Shown here: in pieces, positions 39,453 through 48,174 of the stretch
Position numbering within the stretch: the stretch's first letter is position 1
How the letters are laid out: each line of letters begins with the position of its first letter
IMG/VR virus record: IMGVR_UViG_3300044630_001218
Location: 1-64,000 of that record
Length of the DNA stretch: 64,000 nucleotides
Strand: one strand, 5' to 3'
From: a virus
Notes under the pieces: model-generated
The model's database searches: none
The model's input: only the letters and a program-made list of their open reading frames with translations
What the model was told of the DNA's origin: nothing
Made by a program: the position numbers and the translations under genes

Positions 39453-40936
39453 TGGCCTCTAACGAAACATCGAAATATAAGTTGTCTGTAGTTGAGGGCA
39501 CTGAATTAAAGCTGTCTCTCAACGGCGCTCAAGGACCAATCGGACCAGCCAACACGCTGTCGATTGGTACTGTCACGACCGCCGAAACTGGTGTGCCAGC
39601 AGCGGCTAGTATTACTGGTTCCAGCCCGACGCAGACGCTTAACCTGACTTTGCCGAAAGGAAATACAGGCACAGGCGCTGTTGTTATGGTTGGCTCAACT
39701 ACAACTGGCGCTGCTGGTAGTTCTGCCTCCGTCACCAATTCTGGTACGAGTAGTGCGGCTGTCTTAAACTTTACTATTCCGCGTGGCAACACTGGAAATA
39801 CGGGCGCAACCGGTCCAGCTAATACTCTTTCGATTGGCACTGTCGGAACTGGCGTAACGCCATCCGTTACTATTACTGGTGCAAGCCCCAACCAGACCCT
39901 TAACTTTGTACTCCAAAAAGGTGATAAAGGCGATACAGGCGATACTGGTCCCATCGGACCAACTGGCGCGTCGTCGAGTGTGTTTCCTTATTTTGCCAGA
40001 ACAACTTCGACCAGTGGCGACCCATCCGTAACATTCATTACGTGGAACCAATCGACTCAAGTTAATGCTACATTCCTAAATATTAATCATATTGGATCTG
40101 ATGGTAATGACTACGATGTATTCCTTGCTTTAATTAAACAGAATGACTTTGTAATTGTTCAAGCGCAAGGAGACTCCGATAAGTTTCAAAAGTTTCTAGT
40201 TACTGGTGCACCAACTATTATATCAAATAGTTATGTTCGGATTCCAGTAACTAATGATTCTTTCGGAACCAGCCCAACAAACTTTACACATAACGATCCC
40301 GTTCTTTTCATTATCCAGTCCATCGGCCCTACTGGCCCGACTGGACCATCTAATACACTCTCCATCGGAACTGTAACTGCCGGAGGAATTGGTGTTGCTT
40401 CTGCCACGATTACTGGTACTTCGCCAAACCAGACGCTGAATCTGGTTATACCTACTGGTGCAACTGGCGCTACAGGAAATACTGGTACAGCAGCTACTAT
40501 CACTGTTGGCTCCGTTGCAACTGGTGCGGCTGGCAGTTCTGTAACGATCAACAATAGCGGAACAAGTGCCGCAGCTGTTTTCGATTTCTCTATTCCGAAA
40601 GGCGATACTGGAGAAACTGGTCCGATTGGCCCTTCGATTGAGTCGCTCATCATCAACGAAACTACGACGGCGCGCACGCTCTCATTGACGGACACTAATC
40701 AGTACATCCGTTGTACAAACGTCTCTCAGACATTTATCACAGTGCCGCCGGAATCCGCAGTCGCATGGACCGAGGGCGCAGTCGTCTATTTCCGCCGCGA
40801 CTCTACTGCTGGCGCAATTAGCCTGACCGCTGGTTCCGGTGTCACAATCAACAACGGCAGCATCGCGCCAACTATTCCAGTCGATCAGAACTTCGCTCTC
40901 AAGAAAGTAGGAACGAACATTTGGGATCTCATCTAA
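39452..40936 (+). CDS. Collagen-like tail fibre protein
   Basis: 494 residues. Several Gly-x-y blocks: GAQGPIGPA, GNTGNTGATGPA, GDKGDTGDTGPIGPTGA, GPTGPTGPSN, GATGATGNTG and GDTGETGPIGPS, separated by repeats around TLSIGTVTT...TITGxSPxQTLNL. Such blocks form trimeric collagen-like rods in phage fibres. A globular insertion of about 130 residues sits in the middle, and the C-terminal domain (TDTNQYIRCTNVSQTFITVP) is a common end of this family. Probably host adhesion. Confidence 0.82.
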   Translation: MASNETSKYKLSVVEGTELKLSLNGAQGPIGPANTLSIGTVTTAETGVPAAASITGSSPTQTLNLTLPKGNTGTGAVVMVGSTTTGAAGSSASVTNSGTSSAAVLNFTIPRGNTGNTGATGPANTLSIGTVGTGVTPSVTITGASPNQTLNFVLQKGDKGDTGDTGPIGPTGASSSVFPYFARTTSTSGDPSVTFITWNQSTQVNATFLNINHIGSDGNDYDVFLALIKQNDFVIVQAQGDSDKFQKFLVTGAPTIISNSYVRIPVTNDSFGTSPTNFTHNDPVLFIIQSIGPTGPTGPSNTLSIGTVTAGGIGVASATITGTSPNQTLNLVIPTGATGATGNTGTAATITVGSVATGAAGSSVTINNSGTSAAAVFDFSIPKGDTGETGPIGPSIESLIINETTTARTLSLTDTNQYIRCTNVSQTFITVPPESAVAWTEGAVVYFRRDSTAGAISLTAGSGVTINNGSIAPTIPVDQNFALKKVGTNIWDLI

Positions 40937-42550
40937 ATGGATCTGAAGCACATCATCCCGCAACAGCGTAGGCGGTCCGCAGGACCTGCTTTGGATATTC
41001 AGTATTCGGTAGATAGGACGAACGTCCCGCGTGTCGGACCGACTCCGACATTTACACGCGCAAGCTCAGGCACGTTCGTGAATGAGAACCGACGTATTGT
41101 CGGAAAAACGACCAGCACCACTTCACTCAATCCGGCATCCGTTCCGGTCGGCGGTGTCGCTGTATTCGCTGTCCCATCCGGCAGCGTTGTCGGTTGGCTC
41201 AATGACTCCGTCGTCTCCGTCATGGTTGACTCGGACGGCAACGATCAGGTTGACGCGCAAGCACACGTCACCGGAACCCTGCTTCATAAGACCAATACCG
41301 CGATCACCCTTCTCGTCACCAGCAAAGTCGGCACGGCAACAGTATCGAGTTGGTTCGTGTCTTATCGTGGGCAGCGCATCACGCACGATCCGGTTACAGG
41401 CAGGTGTTTGGGTACATTGATCGAGCAAACAAGGACGAATTTATTACTCCAAAGTCAGAATTTCGGAACAACTTGGACTGATGATATTGCGCGAATATCC
41501 ATCTCCATCGACCAGACAGTAAGTCCGTCCGAAATAAACGACGCCGACAAAATATCAGAAAATACTACAATTTCAGAAAGAAGGATATGTATTCAAAGTT
41601 TAAACTTTACATCTGGAACGACGTATACATTTTCTTGCTATGTTAAAGCCGCTGAAAGAGAAATAGTTCAATTGGGGTTTGGCACAAGTATTGGGGCTCA
41701 GTATCAAAATTTTATTGTTGGTGGCGTTAATGCGGGCTCATTAGGGGGCGGATCTGGAACAACCGCCTCTATTCAAACGTTAAAGAATGGTTGGTACAGA
41801 TGTACTGCTACTATCACAGCTTCTGCAACTGGTTCCAGTCAAGTAACTGTCGGACCTAATATTTCATCAACGGCACTAAGATGGGCTCCGTATGTCGGCA
41901 CAATCGGTAGCGGAATCTTTGTTTGGGGCGCTCAACTTGAAACCTCACTAAACGCAACCAGCTACATTCCGACAACCGCTGTTAGCACAGCGCGAGCGCA
42001 AGACTTGCATACGATTACGGGAGCCAACTTCTCGTACATGTACAACCAGAGCAGCGGGACTGTTTTCTGCTCTCATGAGGTTTCTCCGTTTAATGGCACT
42101 CACGGAGTCTACGGGATTACAGCTTCAATTAGAGCAGCAGCAGGTATTACTGCGGTCAGAAATAATTCTACATTGCTGGTTACGGGAGTGTATAGTTCGC
42201 CTCCGAACTTTGATAGTCAGGCGTCTTTTGCTTCTAGTGTGTCAGCATCTGGTCAAACAAAAAGTGCGATTGCCGTTCGCACAGATGATTTTGCTTACTC
42301 CGCCAACGGATCAATTTCAACGGATAGTTCAGGCACACTAAATCCGATCATGGATAGATTTGTGATTGGGGCGACAGGCAATTTATCAGGCCCGCAAGTC
42401 GGTAGTAACATATTTTCCGCGATCCTCTACTATCGTGATCGCCTACCAAACGCCGAACTCCAAACCCTAACCTCTACCGTATCAGAAACTATCGTTTACA
42501 ACGGCGTTGCCATCTGGTACAACGGTGAAGGACTCATTGAAACATCATAA
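40937..42550 (+). CDS. Tail fibre/tailspike protein with carbohydrate-binding modules
   Basis: 537 residues. RVGPTPTFTRASSGTFVNEN and GRCLGTLIEQTRTNLLLQSQ are typical phage fibre heads. A jelly-roll-type segment YTFSCYVKAAEREIVQLGFG...NGWYRCTATITA leads to WGAQLETSLNATSYIPTTA, the usual end of a carbohydrate-binding module. The C-terminal part resembles a laminin-G-like lectin (LPNAELQTL). Adjacent to the collagen-like fibre without gap. Likely recognises surface polysaccharide. Confidence 0.75.
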   Translation: MDLKHIIPQQRRRSAGPALDIQYSVDRTNVPRVGPTPTFTRASSGTFVNENRRIVGKTTSTTSLNPASVPVGGVAVFAVPSGSVVGWLNDSVVSVMVDSDGNDQVDAQAHVTGTLLHKTNTAITLLVTSKVGTATVSSWFVSYRGQRITHDPVTGRCLGTLIEQTRTNLLLQSQNFGTTWTDDIARISISIDQTVSPSEINDADKISENTTISERRICIQSLNFTSGTTYTFSCYVKAAEREIVQLGFGTSIGAQYQNFIVGGVNAGSLGGGSGTTASIQTLKNGWYRCTATITASATGSSQVTVGPNISSTALRWAPYVGTIGSGIFVWGAQLETSLNATSYIPTTAVSTARAQDLHTITGANFSYMYNQSSGTVFCSHEVSPFNGTHGVYGITASIRAAAGITAVRNNSTLLVTGVYSSPPNFDSQASFASSVSASGQTKSAIAVRTDDFAYSANGSISTDSSGTLNPIMDRFVIGATGNLSGPQVGSNIFSAILYYRDRLPNAELQTLTSTVSETIVYNGVAIWYNGEGLIETS

Positions 42551-42562
42551 ACAAATACTACT

Positions 42563-43453
42563 ATGCCAATCGACTTAGGAAACGCACCAACTGGAACGCC
42601 GCCAACGGCTGAAGAGAAGACACAGATCCTCTCCGCTTTGGGTATTCCAGACGTATCGACCCGCTCCGGCGCAGAGAACCTCTCAAACAAGACCCTTGTC
42701 AGTCCGGCCTTTAGTGGCACGGCGACTGGTCAGTTGGAGCTTCCGACGCAAGCGTCGTCGTCAGCTAATAGCGTTATGACGCGAAATCTACATGAGCAAG
42801 AGTTTCACCAAAACTTTTGGGCTCCGATCAATTGGGTCACGCCTACTGCGACAGCAAATGCTAGTGGATCGGTATCTGGACAGAATGCTGTTTTGGGTGT
42901 GACGGTTTCTGCAGTAACTGGCAACAACGTATATACATCAGATTTTGACAGCATCTTTGCTAACTCTGGTTCCGGTTCTAACAATCGTTTTAGTGGTGCG
43001 AATTTTACCATGTGCTTTGACGCGCAATGCAACGTATTCAGTAACAATGAGATTAGATTACTTTATGGTGTGACGAATTCTACCACATCACTAGCCGCCG
43101 CTGGTTTCGCCGTAGTATGGACTTCCAGCACGACATTAAAACTTCAGATTCACAATGGAACTACGCTGCAAGAATCGCCATCTCTAACAATACCATCTCT
43201 TTCGATCAACAACTTTCATAGATATATGGTCGTTTGGAGTGGATCAACTCTAACTCTGTACAACAAGCAATGGGCTCCAACTGGAGTCCAGACCCGTTGG
43301 TCATTGATTGGCTCGTTTACCGGAACTTCTTTACCGACGACCACTTCGGGGACTAAGATTGTTGCTTCAAGTGTCGCAATCGGGGCGGGTGCAAATAATT
43401 CAAACTTCCGAATCCGCAGCTTTTATGTAGCCCCATTTGTGGCAACTATCTAA
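42563..43453 (+). CDS. Tail fibre protein with lectin-like end
   Basis: 296 residues. PTAEEKTQILSALGIPDVS and SNKTLVSPAFSGTATGQLEL are attachment-type segments seen in fibre N-termini. The rest is beta-rich with Ser/Thr/Asn, including LHRYMVVWSG-like strands (actual NNFHRYMVVWSGSTLTLYNK), similar to glycan-binding domains. It follows the tailspike-like gene in the same unit. Role inferred from context and composition. Confidence 0.65.
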   Translation: MPIDLGNAPTGTPPTAEEKTQILSALGIPDVSTRSGAENLSNKTLVSPAFSGTATGQLELPTQASSSANSVMTRNLHEQEFHQNFWAPINWVTPTATANASGSVSGQNAVLGVTVSAVTGNNVYTSDFDSIFANSGSGSNNRFSGANFTMCFDAQCNVFSNNEIRLLYGVTNSTTSLAAAGFAVVWTSSTTLKLQIHNGTTLQESPSLTIPSLSINNFHRYMVVWSGSTLTLYNKQWAPTGVQTRWSLIGSFTGTSLPTTTSGTKIVASSVAIGAGANNSNFRIRSFYVAPFVATI

Positions 43454-43458
43454 ACCCG

Positions 43459-43782
43459 ATGACCGACTACCTCCTCAAGTTCCCGTCCAGAGACGTCGCC
43501 ATCCAGTTTGGCGCGTCTACTGGCCTTGCCGTGCAGGATGACGACGGCAACTGGTACCCGAATCTTGCATCCCACGAACATGCACTTTTGGAGATCGGGC
43601 CCCACAACGGAGAAAATTATTGGATTTTGTTCCGCGATCTGGTCGGTATCCCCATCCCAACTGGCGGCGAAGCGTTCATCTATTGGGCATCCGACTGGAG
43701 CGTTCTGGACGAAGACGGTCTGGAAACCCACATCCCACGGCCTGTAAATGATCCCGATGTCCCGAACGTCTTTTGGGCTTAA
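43459..43782 (+). CDS. Hypothetical fibre-module protein (107 residues)
   Basis: TDYLLKFPSRDVAIQFGAST then DGNWYPNLASHEHALLEIG and an acidic end. Compact alpha/beta. Similar small proteins between phage fibres and lysis genes often begin with DYLLKF and contain an AxxxxG pattern; function is unknown. The following promoter begins three bases after its stop. Confidence 0.6.
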   Translation: MTDYLLKFPSRDVAIQFGASTGLAVQDDDGNWYPNLASHEHALLEIGPHNGENYWILFRDLVGIPIPTGGEAFIYWASDWSVLDEDGLETHIPRPVNDPDVPNVFWA

Positions 43783-43785
43783 TCC

Positions 43786-43814
43786 TTGACCCCGAACCCC
43801 AAACCCTGTAGACT
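43786..43814 (+). promoter_or_regulatory. Promoter, near-leaderless
   Basis: TTGACC (43786-43791), 17-bp spacer, TAGACT (43809-43814), six bases before ATG 43821. Confidence 0.7.
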
Positions 43815-43820
43815 CCTATT

Positions 43821-44078
43821 ATGACTGACACAATCCTCAAACAAAATGCCGGACGCGGTGGTGCTGAAATTGTGAAGGGCCCCATTCAAATTCCAGCGGG
43901 CAACTATTGTGCCATTGAATTCCTCACTAGCGGCGGTTTTTTGGTTGCTATGAACGCGCCCCTTTTGGAGGGGAACCAACTGAGCCTAAGCCTTCCTGCT
44001 GGATTTCGTATTGACACCCCAATTATTGGGGGCTCCGGCATTGTCAATGCAACTGCAATTCTATATCGATCTGTATAA
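43821..44078 (+). CDS. Small beta protein, tandem paralog 1
   Basis: 85 residues. MTDTILKQNAGRGGAEIVKG shares the first 15 residues almost exactly with the next gene. A short beta-strand protein with GYCAIEFLTSGGF-like strands (actual GNYCAIEFLTSGGFLVAMNA) and a Gly-Pro-Leu turn. Probably a small virion or fibre-associated protein. Has its own promoter. Confidence 0.6.
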   Translation: MTDTILKQNAGRGGAEIVKGPIQIPAGNYCAIEFLTSGGFLVAMNAPLLEGNQLSLSLPAGFRIDTPIIGGSGIVNATAILYRSV

Positions 44079-44095
44079 CTTAAAGTTTTTATCTT

Positions 44096-44356
44096 ATGAC
44101 TGACACCATCCTTAAACAAGAAGCCGGACGCGGCGGCGCCGTAATTGTGAGTAACGGAACACCTCCGGCTGGCGAATACTGTAGACTTCATTGGGTTTCC
44201 TCCGGCACAATTACGACGGCCCTAAACGCACCGCTCCTTACCGGAACCCAAACCGGAATCACGTATCCTGCAAACAGCAGCATTAAGACCACGATCATTG
44301 GCGGGACTGGCGTAATTACCGGAACCGCTATCTTCTACAAAGCAATTATCGACTAA
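44096..44356 (+). CDS. Small beta protein, tandem paralog 2
   Basis: 86 residues, 17 bp after paralog 1. Same order: MTDTILKQEAGRGGAVIV, PPAGEYCRLHWVSSGTITTA, ALNAPLLTG, then TTIIGGTGVITGTAIFYKA. The pair arose by gene duplication and has diverged in the middle. Function unknown. Confidence 0.6.
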   Translation: MTDTILKQEAGRGGAVIVSNGTPPAGEYCRLHWVSSGTITTALNAPLLTGTQTGITYPANSSIKTTIIGGTGVITGTAIFYKAIID

Positions 44357-44362
44357 GCTAAA

Positions 44363-44740
44363 ATGCTCGCCGCCAACTACGATATCACGATCGACCGTGC
44401 AGCTGAATACAGCTTCGTTCTGACCATCCAGAACCAGTTGCAGCAGCCGATTGATTTGGACCCGCCAGCGGCGGCAGCTTACGGTTTCTTTGCCGACATC
44501 CGCGATGCCGTTACGAAGAAAGAAGTGGTGTCATTTACGCCGACCATTCTTGACGATGGCAACAACGGTCAGGTAGCCTTCAACCTTTCAGAGGCGAACA
44601 CGCTTTCGTTGAAGCCTTCCGGTAGCTACGAGTACGATATCTTCATGCAACGCGCCGCCACTATGGAACGCTTGCTTTACGGCTCCGTTACGGTGCGGGC
44701 CAACATCACCAAAGGAGCACCAGTAGACCCAATTAGTTAA
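44363..44740 (+). CDS. Ig/BppU-like fibre accessory, paralog of 39120
   Basis: 125 residues. LAANYDITIDRAAEYSFVLT and YEYDIFMQRAATMERLLYGS match the pattern of the 110-residue gene at 39120 (AANYD...; Y.WD...LLYGSV). It likewise sits directly upstream of a long fibre gene (4 bp), which suggests that each member serves the fibre it precedes. Confidence 0.65.
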   Translation: MLAANYDITIDRAAEYSFVLTIQNQLQQPIDLDPPAAAAYGFFADIRDAVTKKEVVSFTPTILDDGNNGQVAFNLSEANTLSLKPSGSYEYDIFMQRAATMERLLYGSVTVRANITKGAPVDPIS

Positions 44741-44744
44741 GACC

Positions 44745-46994
44745 ATGCCCTCAGACACCTACATCTTGACCGTTTCAGAAGCCGGAGTTTCGGTTCCGTC
44801 CACCCACGCCAGCACCCACATTACTGGCGGCAGCGACGTGATCCCAACTGCGACATCGAGCACTAGCGGCCTGATGAGCGCAGCCATTTTTAACCAGCAC
44901 GTTACTAACACCGCTAAAGTCTCCAACGCCAACCACACTGGCGACGTCACTGATGCTTCCGGTGTCCTTACTGTTAACAAGATTAACGGCGTAGCTCTAT
45001 CTTCTTTCCCAAACAACACAGTTTTAAAAACTACAACTGGTGGTATTATTGCGGCTGCTACCGCTAACGACTACCCAACGCTAAACCAGTCTACAACTGG
45101 CAACGCACTTACGGCGACAACCGCTACAACCGCTACAAATATCGCTGGCGGTGCTATCGGTTCAGTGCCATACCAAACTGGATCTGGAGCCACAGCACTA
45201 CTCGCAGCCGGAACCGCTGGATATGTTCTCAAGTCGAACGGATCAGCCGCTCCTTCATGGGCTCCCGTCGATCTTTCTGCTGGAATCTCTGGCAGTCTTC
45301 CTGTCGCTTCTGGCGGCACTGGCGCAGCTACCTTCACTGCTGGTGTCTTGAAGGCGAACGGAACGAGTTCGTTTACCACTGTCGCTGCTCCAGCTGGAGA
45401 TCTTGTTGGAACATCTGATTCGCAGACGCTTACCAATAAAACGTTTGGTAGTGGTGTTACTTTTAGCACAGCTATTCCAGTTACTTCCGGCGGCACTGGT
45501 GCGGCTACCTTCACTGCTGGTATCTTAAAGGCGAACGGAACAAGTTCATTCACAACTGTGACTGCTCCAGATGGAGCTATTGTTGGGACAACTGATACCC
45601 AAACCTTAACGAATAAGACTCTTACTTCTCCGACAATTTCTGGTGGCACAATTTCTTCGCTGTCATCCCCTATCGCAGTTGCTTCCGGCGGTACTGGCGC
45701 AGCTACCCTTACTGGTTATGTAAAAGGAACAGGCACTACAGCAATGACTGCTGCTGCTACAGTTCCGGTTGCTGATCTTACTGGAACTCTACCAGTCGCA
45801 AACGGCGGTACTGGCGTAGCTACCCTTACTGGTTATGTAAAAGGAACAGGCGCTACAGCAATGACTGCTGCTGCTACAGTTCCGGTTGCTGATCTTACTG
45901 GAACTCTACCAGTCGCAAACGGCGGTACTGGCGTAACTACTTCGACTGGTTCTGGCGCAAACGTACTTGCAACTTCACCGACTTTAGTTACTCCTGTTTT
46001 AGGCACACCAGCAGCTGGCAGTATCCTCACTAACTGTACTGGTTTGCCTCTTACTGCTGGCGTAACAGGAATACTGCCAATCGCCAATGGAGGCACAGCG
46101 AATGACGGCACTGCCGTAACAGCACTTACATTTGACACACTCAAATTTAAAACATCTAGCCAATCAACTGGCGCTCTTTCGGAGGGCCAGCTTCGTTGGA
46201 ACGGGATCGACAAGACACTGGACCTTAAAATGTCTGGCACTTCTGTCACGCAACAAGTTGGTCAAGAGGTGCTAATGCGGGCAACGGCCTCTCAGAATAT
46301 TCTAAACGGACAAGTAGTCTATATCGACGGTTCTTTTGATGGGATGCCCGAAGTTGGTTTGGCTTCCAATAATTCGTTGTCGGCTAAGTCGGTTGTCGGA
46401 CTCGCTACAGAAAATATAAATATTGGTGAATCTGGTTATGTTACCTTAACTGGATTGGTGCGCGGCTTAAACCTAACTGGATATACCATCGGACAAGAAG
46501 TATGGCTATCAACTAGCGGTGGGATCACGGCAACTGAGCCAACGTATCCTGCACACAAAGTACGTGTTGGATACGTTTCTCACGTAGACGCCTCTACAGG
46601 TTCTATTTACGTAACCCCAAAATATTTTGAGAACGGTCTAGTAAATGGCACTGGCAAGATTGGTTATATTAATGGTTCTGGCGGTATTGTTACACAGAAT
46701 ACAAGCAAGACAACTGGCGTTACCCTTAACACAACAAACGGGCAGATTACGATGAATAGTGCCGCCCTCTCAGCGAACACAACTGTTTCGTTTACTCTTA
46801 CAAACTCCAAAATAGAAGCTGGTGATGTTCTCATCCTGAACCATATTTCCGGCGGCACTAACTTCGCATCATATGTCCTGAACGCTAGATCAGCTGCTGG
46901 TTCTGCGACAATTGATGTCCGTAATGTGACTAGTTCATCACTGTCAGAAGCAATCGTAATCGCCTTCGCTGTAATCAAATCTGTAACAATTTAA
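44745..46994 (+). CDS. Long tail fibre protein with GGTG repeats
   Basis: 749 residues. About residues 180-430 hold repeats of the form LPVA(S/N)GGTG-A-T-...-KANGTSSFTTV and LTNKTLTSPTISGGTI, classic for phage fibre shafts. Two of them are nearly identical at the DNA level (117-bp tandem repeat, 45704-45937). The N-terminus (SVPSTHASTHITGGSDVIPT) is the usual fibre start, and the last 250 residues are a globular end. Likely a trimeric shaft with a receptor-binding tip. Confidence 0.82.
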   Translation: MPSDTYILTVSEAGVSVPSTHASTHITGGSDVIPTATSSTSGLMSAAIFNQHVTNTAKVSNANHTGDVTDASGVLTVNKINGVALSSFPNNTVLKTTTGGIIAAATANDYPTLNQSTTGNALTATTATTATNIAGGAIGSVPYQTGSGATALLAAGTAGYVLKSNGSAAPSWAPVDLSAGISGSLPVASGGTGAATFTAGVLKANGTSSFTTVAAPAGDLVGTSDSQTLTNKTFGSGVTFSTAIPVTSGGTGAATFTAGILKANGTSSFTTVTAPDGAIVGTTDTQTLTNKTLTSPTISGGTISSLSSPIAVASGGTGAATLTGYVKGTGTTAMTAAATVPVADLTGTLPVANGGTGVATLTGYVKGTGATAMTAAATVPVADLTGTLPVANGGTGVTTSTGSGANVLATSPTLVTPVLGTPAAGSILTNCTGLPLTAGVTGILPIANGGTANDGTAVTALTFDTLKFKTSSQSTGALSEGQLRWNGIDKTLDLKMSGTSVTQQVGQEVLMRATASQNILNGQVVYIDGSFDGMPEVGLASNNSLSAKSVVGLATENINIGESGYVTLTGLVRGLNLTGYTIGQEVWLSTSGGITATEPTYPAHKVRVGYVSHVDASTGSIYVTPKYFENGLVNGTGKIGYINGSGGIVTQNTSKTTGVTLNTTNGQITMNSAALSANTTVSFTLTNSKIEAGDVLILNHISGGTNFASYVLNARSAAGSATIDVRNVTSSSLSEAIVIAFAVIKSVTI
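45704..45937 (+). repeat. 117-bp tandem repeat in fibre gene (2 copies)
   Basis: Copies 45704-45820 and 45821-45937 are almost identical; each encodes 39 residues (TLTGYVKGTG then TAMTAAATVPVADLTGTLPV). Recent in-frame duplication. Confidence 0.85.
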
Positions 46995-46999
46995 CGCAT

Positions 47000-48157
47000 A
47001 TGCCATTTGAAATAGCATCTCTATCATCTAGTGATACAACGATAAAAGTCTTGCGGAATAAGCCATTTAACATAGCTTTGAGTAGTTTTTTATCCATATC
47101 CTCTGATGAGGCGTTTGGTTCTCCGAAATTTTCAAGTGGCCTCTTTTATTCGGTAAGATCAAATTCTTGGGATCAATTTAACAGAGAGGGTTATGTGGTA
47201 GTTAGTCCGTCTCTTAGTTCGAACAGTACTCCCAACACAACTCGGGAGTTGTACCTGTGGAGTTCTCTTTTTGCATCTATTACATGCGATAATCTACCGT
47301 CCGGTGTTAATTTTTTTAAAGAACGAAACTCAATATATTATTATTGCGACCCATTTGATTTATTAATTAATTCATACCCATCTAATACTAGACTTTATGG
47401 AACTATAAACACTTCTGGAACATATGAATTTTATTTAAAAGCAAACATACTCTTTGTACCAAATCAGTATTATAAAGTTACAGCGGACTATCTTAGTTAC
47501 GGCACCTTTTCCCTACCTCATGACTCATATTCACAATTTGTAGCTTCCCTAGTGCCTGAACCTTCTGGTAATGTAGCACAACCATTACAAATTGGAGAAG
47601 AAAGAGATAGAGACATAATTCGAGTCTCTAGTGATACCATTAAAGTAACTTTAGTTGTGGAAGACCCACCTGATGAAGTTAATTCTAACCCTAATCCTAA
47701 CCCCAACCTTAACCCGACTCAAGCAACTACTGGATCGAGTACAAGCGAAGTCGAGTTGCATGTGGTACCAATCACGACTTCAACCCTTACTTCGTCCGCT
47801 AGATCTATTACAGTACCGTTTACCGCAACTCGAATAGCGACTACTTCTGCACCCACACAGAGCTTCATGGTTAAATTCGGCGGAGTTAATGTGATGGACG
47901 CGGCGTTTGTTACCACTTCAATTGCAGCTACGTCTTGTGTAATTTCTGCAAAAATATCAAAAACATCTTCGTCAATGTTTAGATTTGATATTTCAATAAA
48001 CAGCAGCATTGATGGTGTACAACAACAATCTATAACACGTACTAAATCTGTTTCTATTTCAAGTTTCTCAAACTCAAATCTAAGTTTACACGCAACCAAT
48101 GCTGCTGGATCAAGCGCACCTATTATCTCTAATTACGGAAATATAATTAACGTCTAA
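47000..48157 (+). CDS. AT-rich tail-associated protein (385 residues)
   Basis: Two halves: a beta-rich, Ser/Asn/Tyr-rich first half (KVTADYLSYGTFSLPHDSYS) and a Ser/Thr-rich second half, with an Asn-Pro linker NSNPNPNPNLNP at about residues 228-239. Base composition is clearly AT-richer than its neighbours, which suggests recent transfer or a tip domain under fast change. No family recognised; location among fibres suggests an adhesion or fibre-tip protein. Confidence 0.55.
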   Translation: MPFEIASLSSSDTTIKVLRNKPFNIALSSFLSISSDEAFGSPKFSSGLFYSVRSNSWDQFNREGYVVVSPSLSSNSTPNTTRELYLWSSLFASITCDNLPSGVNFFKERNSIYYYCDPFDLLINSYPSNTRLYGTINTSGTYEFYLKANILFVPNQYYKVTADYLSYGTFSLPHDSYSQFVASLVPEPSGNVAQPLQIGEERDRDIIRVSSDTIKVTLVVEDPPDEVNSNPNPNPNLNPTQATTGSSTSEVELHVVPITTSTLTSSARSITVPFTATRIATTSAPTQSFMVKFGGVNVMDAAFVTTSIAATSCVISAKISKTSSSMFRFDISINSSIDGVQQQSITRTKSVSISSFSNSNLSLHATNAAGSSAPIISNYGNIINV

Positions 48158-48174
48158 TAGACTAGAATTAAAAT

